Source: Fusarium oxysporum f. sp. lycopersici 4287 (taxonomy: Eukaryota > Ascomycota > Sordariomycetes > Hypocreales > Nectriaceae). From it: 64,000 bases of DNA. Below are positions 57,601 through 64,000 of the stretch, piece by piece. The stretch is from NCBI RefSeq assembly GCF_000149955.1, contig NC_030993.1, positions 248,125-312,124 on the forward strand, given 5' to 3'. Below the pieces are notes generated by a model that was given only the letters and a program-made list of their open reading frames with translations, searched no databases and was not told the DNA's origin. The position numbers and the translations under genes were made by a program. Every line of letters starts with the position of its first letter. Within the stretch, counting starts at the first letter, position 1.

Positions 57601-59636
57601 CGGCTCCAACGTCACGCACCTCAAACCGGGCGATCGCGTCTGTACCTGGACCCTCGGCTGTTACAGCACATACGTCCGTAACCCCGCCACCCTCGTGCAG
57701 AAGATCCCCGACGAAATGGCCTTTGAGGTCGCTGCCTCTCTCCCCATCGTGTACTGCACAGCTTACTTCGCCATCATCGACACTGCAAGACTTCAGAAGG
57801 GTGAGAGGATTCTGATTCACGCTGCGGCAGGTGGTGTAGGCCAGGCTGCTATCATGCTGGCCAAGATGGTCGGCGCAGAGATTTACGCGACTGTTGGAAC
57901 AGCTGATAAGCGGAGGTTCTTGATCGAGACGTATGGTATTCCTGATGATCATATCTTCTCTAGTCGCGATAGCTCTTTTGCCGATGGTATCCGGCGCATG
58001 ACGAATGGGAAGGGCGTTGAAGTTGTACTTAATTCGCTGGCGGGTGAGTTACTTCGTGAGACGTGGCATTGTATCTCAATGTTTGGGCGCTTCATTGAGA
58101 TTGGCAAGCGGGATATCGAGATCAACACGAAGCTCGAGATGACGCCCTTCATTCGCAACGCCACTTTTGCCTCTGTTGATCTCACAGTCATCTTCCGTCA
58201 TCGCAAGCCGCTCGGTGCCGCTGCCCTCAACTCAGTGATGGATCTTCTCCGAGAGAACAAGGTTCACGAGATCAGTCCCATCACTACATACCCGGTCTCC
58301 CAAATTGAGGATGCCTTCCGAGTCATGCAAGCTGGTAAGCATCTAGGCAAACTCATCATCACAGCGGGCGCAGACGATCTTGTCAAGGTTCTTCCCAAGA
58401 GTGAAGAGACTCTTCAATTGCCCGCTGACGCCTCATACCTTCTCGTGGGTGGTCTTGGAGGTTTGGGTCGAGCCACCTCTGCTTGGCTTGCTGAGCATGG
58501 TGCCAAGAACCTTATCTTCGTCTCGCGATCGGGAACTTCCAAGCCTGAAGCAGCCGCACTAGTTGAAAGCCTTGAGAAGAATGCCGTCAATGTCGCTGTT
58601 CTTCGGTGCGATGTGTCAGACTATGAGAAGCTCTCTGCTGGTGTTCACGATGCTCTCAAGACGATGCCTCCAATTCGAGGTCTCATTCATGGCGGAATGG
58701 TTCTCAACGTAAGTTCATCCCCAATCATTCGCATCAAAAGTGTTTCACTCACAATTACAGGACTCCATCTTCGAAGCCATGACCTATGCTCAGTACCAAG
58801 ATGCAATCCGTCCCAAGGTCACTGGAACCATCAACCTCCACAACCTCACCAAGCATATGCCCCTCGACTTTTTCATCATGCTCTCCTCCGCCGCCGGTGT
58901 CGTCGGTAACTCGAGTCAAGCCAACTACGCAGCCGGCGGTGCATTCCAAGATGCCTTTGCTCACTTCCGCACCGAACAAGGCCTTCCAGCTGTGACTCTA
59001 GATCTTGGTGGCATTGACGACGTCGGCTTCGTCGCTGAGAATGCAGACTACGTCGTCAACCTTGAGAGATGGGGTTACTTGACCATTTCTCAGGCCGAGT
59101 TCTTCTCCATGATCAAGCAGGCTATTCTCCAACCCCAGCGCTCTGCCACAAACTGTCAAGTCGTTACTGGCCTTGGTACTCAGGGCATGGCTGAAGAAGG
59201 TAGCGACGCAAGTCCCGATGAACTACCATTCTGGTTCCGCGATGCCAAGTTCTCTCATCTTCTCCAAATGGGCAGAAAGCAAGTCCACGAGACAGACTCA
59301 GAGAATGGCCTACGCCTCACCGAGTCAATTCCTGCAGCCGAGTCTCTCGCTGAAGCTACTAATCTCATCTGCGACGCCATAATTGAGAAGATGGCCAAGA
59401 TGCTGGGCATACCTGCTGAAGGCATTGATGCATCTCAGTCTATGGCTGCTTATGGACTGGACTCGCTTGTGGCGGTTGAGTTGAGGAATTGGCTGTTTAG
59501 AGAAGCCAAGGCGGATGTAGCAGTGTTTGAAGTCCTTGGTAAGGGCTCGCTGAATACACTGGCGGGTGATATTGCGCTCAAAAGTAAGATTCTTCCTGCT
59601 GCACTTCGCAAGGAGTCACAGGATGGCGATGCTTGA
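51668..59636 (+). CDS. Highly reducing polyketide synthase KS-AT-DH-MT-ER-KR-ACP (2576 aa)
   Basis: Exons 51668-51928, 51977-52063, 52112-52169, 52213-53072, 53120-58708 and 58761-59636 join to 7731 bases. It builds a polyketide chain iteratively. Domains in order with key residues: KS with the active Cys in DTACSSSL (~203) and His motifs EAHGTGTQ and NIGHLEG; AT with GHSSGE (~648); DH with HKVEGKILYP (~984); methyltransferase with LEIGAGTGG (~1457); ER with HAAAGGVGQA (~1989); KR with GGLGGLGRATSAWL (~2196); ACP with the phosphopantetheine serine in GLDSL (~2519). All seven look intact. There is no thioesterase or NRPS module after the ACP, so release must be by another enzyme or by cyclisation. 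The start is the ATG at 51668. Confidence 0.97.
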
Positions 59637-59791
59637 TTAAGGTCTTGTGATAGTTACTTGGGTAATTGATTGGCGTTATCGGTGTTGGCTTGTTGTTGTA
59701 TCTATAGATTCAGTTAACATTTCATCATGATGGAGTTTCCATAGTATCTTTGATATTGGTTATCCTGAACTATTCTCCTCTTATAACACGT

Positions 59792-60576
59792 TTATTGCTT
59801 ACTGGCTACGATGATCCTGTCTGCCATTACAGGTAGCGTTTCAGCCACCACATCCAGCTCTCCATATATCTCGGAGAGGTATTCGCCCTCCAATATCGTA
59901 CTGTAAGCAGTATTGAACCTACAGCATCGCATGTTAGTAATGTCCCATACGTAGCCCTTTCAGATATGACTTACCCAACAGACTGCGCCCCAGACGCGTC
60001 CCAAAGATGCGCAGCCGCGAACCAAGGCTTTGACTCAGAAGTAGAAACCCTGTTTAAAATAGGTTTATATGCCTCAGGGCATGGCTTCGCCATTCCATCC
60101 GTATCGCAAGACAGTAGATTCTCAGCCGGCAGGTCAACTCCAGCCTTCGAGAAATATCCCCCTACACGGGAGATATCCCCAGTCGTGAAGCACCTGACGG
60201 TAAAGCCCGCATCGCGAAGCTTCTGAATACACTCTGCAGCTCCATCCCTAAGCTTCAATTCCTTGAACTCATTCATTAAGTAGGCAACATCCTCTGCAGT
60301 TGCAAAGGAGCGGGGATTCTCAATGCCAGCATAATGAAGACAGCGGTAGAACAGAGCTTCAAAAAGCTTGAGGAACTGCACGTATTGGCCGTGGAGCGAG
60401 AGGTATGTGTACTCTCACTCTGCCATCTCTAGCCAGCATATCCCGAGGAGCGTTGGCTGAATGCCCTGGGGGATGAGCTTATGGCCCAGGCGCTTTTTGA
60501 TGGCTTCATAGAGATGCTTATAGCTGACGAGGGTGCCGACCACATCGAAGACAACGTTTTTGCTGAAGGCAGCCAT
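59792..60576 (-). pseudogene. HAD-like hydrolase (haloacid dehalogenase type) with premature stop
   Basis: Exons 60576-59975 and 59918-59792 would give 242 residues. The N-terminus has FDVVGTLVSY with the nucleophile Asp of HAD enzymes; VRCFTTGD supplies the second motif; KPCPEAYKP the lysine of motif III; and AAHLWDASGAQ motif IV. At 60417-60415 a TGA interrupts the frame inside WLEMAE-stop-EYTYLSL; homologues in this family carry Arg here (CGA to TGA, one C-to-T). Sequence on both sides stays in frame. As read, only a 53-residue peptide is made from the ATG. Family members act on small phosphate esters or halo-acids. The gene lies 155 bases past the PKS stop on the opposite strand. Confidence 0.75.
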
Positions 60577-62116
60577 TATATCTGAGATATCTTGATAGTG
60601 CTATTGATAGAAAGAGATAAGTAAGGCTCAATCTGGTTCCTGCACAGCGTTTGGCTGATATTGTGACGGGGATTAAATAGTAGGTTTGTCGCTATCAATC
60701 AGAGCATGTGGACGTATCTTCCCCGCATTAGGATGTAACATGGAATCGTCCATGCGACATCAAAGTCCTTTGGAACTTTATCAATCAGTCGTTTGCTTCC
60801 CGGCTTTGGATGGCTAGGTCAGAGGATTCCGGACTGGCTGCATAATCTTTTGATTGATAATTGAACCGGACTGCTCTCACCGGGCCCATCACTTCTAGGA
60901 CTTGATGCCTTGTTACTAACACACGAACGGCTATCACGGACCGGAAATCAACTCCCTCCAAGGATTATCTCAGATTGACAATATTTTCGTCGCATCTGTA
61001 ACTTGTCGATCTTTGTGACAACTTTTGGGAGGTCTTGTACAGCAAGTACAATGAGACGAGGATATCACATCGACCGAACCTGGGACAATACTTCTAACGC
61101 TGGTTTGCAAATCATATCATAAGCTCCATAACCATCCTATATCTAAAATCAAGGCTATACCCTTTTCTAGAATCTCGGGAAATCCTCAGCAATCTCTGTA
61201 TATCCATAAGCTGGTACTGGAGGCTGGTCTACCGTGGGGACACTCAAACATCTCTCACAACTTAGCATTTTAACCTATATAGAAGTAGCCGCCGTTACTA
61301 TACCTGCCCGACATAGTCGATATTGAGACCTTGAAAGGCTAAGCCCAGGTATGTATACCCCAGTTCATATGTTTCAGGGCCAACCATGCAGTCAGCCAGA
61401 GCTAAACACGATGAATACTAGTGAGTGCAGCAATCAGACTTATTTCCAGTGCCACCAGCCGGGACCGCCAAGTCCTGGAAAGTTCAAGTTCATACTTGTT
61501 AGCCACTATGAGACCGATGATGACAGATGATGATTATTTGTCCTGGAGCATTGGCTATGAAAGCTTCACAATTTCCTCAGATCACGGTCCCATGTATCAA
61601 GCCGGATTGACGATGCCGGCCCTGTTCTCAGCTTATCAGTCGCTTCTACCATGTAAAAAGAGGGCGCACTTTTGGCTATATTACTTCCGTAGCAGCAAAA
61701 TCAACAGCGGGGAACAGATTGCAATATGGGATTCAGTAACATTTACTAAGACGTATTGGGAATTGATGCAACATACTAGTTTCTTGGGCGCTAAATGGTC
61801 TGCCGATCGAACCCACCGGATCAAAACTACTGCTTCGGGTTACGGCCTTTTCATGGGGGTTAGGCGCGTGAGATTTATACGCTAGCTGAGGACCTCTTAC
61901 GTAGGTAGGTTTGTGTTGGCGAGATTTATTAGCAATGTAACCTTACAGAGTGAGCAGCAAATACCGGACGTTCGGTAAATATTTTGACTTTGAGGGGTAA
62001 CAGAGTGAAATGAACATTGGTATTAAGCAACGAGTAGTTCAGTCAGGATCAAGACGTAGTCTTCAATAATCGCCATTTGTGTATGTCTGCTATACATCCT
62101 GCTTATAAAGCACTAT
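60577..62116. other. Intergenic stretch
   Basis: About 1.5 kb. A plus-strand frame at 61421-61885 (154 codons) has no recognised motif and is not called. The stretch marks the right border of the PKS neighbourhood. Confidence 0.45.
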
Positions 62117-63671
62117 CTACAATTTTGCTCCTTCTCTCCTCTGCACGGTCTTCCAAGTGTCCAGTATAGCGTTGTTGGGACTATCCAGCCTTTCCTGAGT
62201 AGCCTTGTAGAGTTTTGGTATACCTGTCTTCTCGTAGCTCAAGCCCTCCATCACCATAGATGCCACGCCTTTCGCTGACAGGAAGATCTGCGGCATACCG
62301 TGTCCGTTGAAGCCAGCAAGCATATACTGATTCTGTCTTCCAGGGACAGCACCGACATGGGGTAAGCCGTCAGATGAGTAGCCCATAACTGGTCCAAACG
62401 TCAATTACTCTTCAACCCAGAGAGGTATGTCAACTCACCTCCAGTCCAAACCTTGGATGTATACGCGCCACTACCCTCCCACCCGTGGAATACGCGCTGC
62501 ATATATCCATCGAAATAATTCTTCGCAGACTCAATTAACTGGTCATCGTTGGCATTGTTGTACCAGCTCGGCAGATCATGGTAGTACACTGATCGTGCCC
62601 CACCAACAATAATGCTACCGTCAAGCCTGGGGATCAGGTACTCGTACTTGGTATCAGACCAGCGAATAATGTATGAGTTGGGTAGTAAAGGCGCCGGGGT
62701 CTTGGCGGGCTTGATGTGACTGCAGATGCCCCGCACTGGGACGATCTTTTCCGCGAACTCGGGTAAGATGGACGATGTGTAGGCGTTAGTCGCAAAGATG
62801 ATCTTTGCAGCGCGAACCGAACCGCGAGGAGTCATCAATGTCAGATAGCTATCCTGGTCAGGCTTTCCAGTGACTGCAGTGACTGGTGTGTTGGTCTGCA
62901 GATTGACATTGGCATCAACAGCCTTGGACAGCAGTTGGAGAATTAGCTTGTATGGCCAGCAGTGGCCTGCCGTGTAAGAAAAGCAGCCTTTGGCTCCCTT
63001 GACACCTGATAGCTAAAATACTGAATGTGAGTACCATTTCAGGTATCCAGTGGAAATCGGATATTGCTTACCCTTTCAGCTTCAGCACCTTGAGCAAAAT
63101 AGACATCTTGCATAACGGAAACCCCATTCTGTCTGAGAGCATCTACTCCCGCTTTTATCTTGTCCAGTATGGCATCTGACATAAGCGCATCAACAGCACG
63201 GGTATAGACAAAGTCGCAGTCGACGCCCTCTTGCTCGATAGTCTTTTTGACAGCAGCAAGATTCTTGGCCTCGAACTCTGCAGCCTCAGCTGCAGCTTCG
63301 ATGCCGTAAGTAGCCAGAAGATTCGCTGGTCTGTTGTACGGGTCGGGCTTCAAATGGCCGCCTGCATCAAAAATTATCAACGCAGAACCTTTCAGCAACA
63401 AGACTAAAGATCACCTACCATTACGCCCGGTGGCTCCCGAGCAAGCTTGGCGTGCTTCAAAAATCACAATCTTGGGCGCAGGAACGCCTCGAGCTTTGCA
63501 TTGCTCGAGAATATGATAGACTGTCGCGACGCCTGCGTAGCCAGCACCAATAATGGCAATGTCGACTTGGGCAGGGAGTTCGGGTGTTGAGCGATGGTTA
63601 TCGAGAGGATGCGGCTCTGACCTCCAAAAGGAAGTCGTGGCGTTGTCAACAGGAAGGGGAGAAGGCGACAT
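62117..63671 (-). CDS. FAD-dependent oxidoreductase, DAO family (462 aa)
   Basis: Exons 63671-63419, 63361-63072, 63012-62439 and 62388-62117 join to 1389 bases. The N-terminus contains IIGAGYAGVATVYHIL, the FAD-binding Rossmann motif, then ACSGATGRNGGHLKPD, rebuilt across the first intron and shared with the gene at 21699-23282. The last intron restores VWTGVMGYSSDGLPHVG, and AGFNGHGMPQIFLSAKG closes the FAD site. It is expected to oxidise an amino acid, amine or similar compound. It is transcribed toward the PKS cluster but separated by 1.5 kb, so cluster membership is doubtful. No signal peptide is visible. Confidence 0.92.
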
Positions 63672-64000
63672 AGTAGTTGATTGTGGCTGAATGGATTGTG
63701 GACTGGTATCTTGGTTTACTTGTTATCTGTCTGTTGAAGAACAAGGTAGTCAGATGTTTGGTAAAATAGGTGTAAGCAGTCGGTAACCCCCGCTTTATTG
63801 ACCTGGTACTACCTTTGATAAACAATGTAAATGTAGCTTACCGTGGTAGCAAGACAAAGAGATTACAAGCAACGATGCACCTTACGGGCGAAGCACTAAG
63901 GCAAACTCTACTATGTGCATTCAAAGCCCGATAACGTGCGATCAGTTGACCGGCCCGGTTGTTTAGGCAGTAAAGACGTTTCTCTCAAGAGCTTGTCAAC
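63672..64000. other. Upstream region of FAD oxidoreductase; window end
   Basis: Probable promoter of the minus-strand FAD oxidoreductase; no other gene seen up to the window edge. Confidence 0.5.

Noticed and set aside
51668..59636. Assigning the PKS to a named product such as depudecin, fusarielin or fusapyrone
   Set aside because: The tailoring set could not be matched with certainty from memory and no sequence comparison was possible.
61421..61885. A 154-codon plus-strand frame
   Set aside because: No recognised domain, unusual composition and no supporting context.
1..64000. tRNA, rRNA, CRISPR or intact transposable element
   Set aside because: No cloverleaf-type signals, repeat-spacer arrays, long terminal repeats or intact transposase frames were recognised by eye.

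Overview
This window is nuclear DNA from a filamentous ascomycete, most likely a Fusarium-type Sordariomycete. The genes carry many short (about 45-60 base) GT-AG introns with CTAAC/CTGAT-like branch sites. The families present are typical of such genomes: NACHT-ankyrin and HET proteins, Zn2Cys6 regulator, quinate-type sugar permease, a highly reducing polyketide synthase (HR-PKS). The species name is inference only. No rRNA, tRNA, CRISPR or intact transposon was seen. Several AT-rich blocks and C-to-T type nonsense changes look like repeat-induced point mutation (RIP) or similar decay.

Layout. 1-14.6 kb is an accessory, partly decayed region: a 5'-truncated NACHT-ankyrin STAND protein, an unknown acidic protein, a broken HET protein, an AT-rich block, a multi-pass membrane protein, a C2H2 zinc-finger relic, an ADP-ribosylglycohydrolase, and a junction where a peptidase S41 fragment abuts an ankyrin fragment. 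15.3-35.1 kb is a run of catabolic genes: amidase, convergent Zn2Cys6 factor, MFS transporter, FAD amino-acid/amine oxidase-type protein, a cysteine-rich protein pseudogene with four in-frame stops, aldehyde dehydrogenase, short-chain dehydrogenase, a quinate-permease-like transporter with a C-terminal frameshift, and a secreted LVIVD-repeat protein.

36.9-60.6 kb is a secondary-metabolite gene cluster built around a complete HR-PKS (KS-AT-DH-MT-ER-KR-ACP, 2576 aa). Around it lie a membrane-anchored UDP-glycosyltransferase (divergent from the PKS), an alpha/beta hydrolase with a frameshift, a LovG/FSH1-type serine hydrolase, an MFS exporter, a P450, an FAD monooxygenase and a BAHD acyltransferase. 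A secreted GH3 beta-glucosidase at one edge and a HAD phosphatase with a premature stop at the other may or may not belong. The likely logic is: the PKS makes a C-methylated reduced chain; the FSH1-like hydrolase releases it; the P450 and FAD monooxygenase oxidise it; the acyltransferase and glycosyltransferase decorate it; the MFS protein exports it. A UGT, an exporter and a secreted glucosidase together also suggest a glycosylate-export-deglycosylate self-protection scheme; this is a hypothesis. No pathway regulator lies inside the cluster. A second FAD oxidoreductase, related to the one at 21.7 kb, closes the window.

Exon coordinates were derived by hand from splice signals and frame continuity, and every joined CDS was checked to be a multiple of three. 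No homology search was possible, so family names rest on motif recognition.
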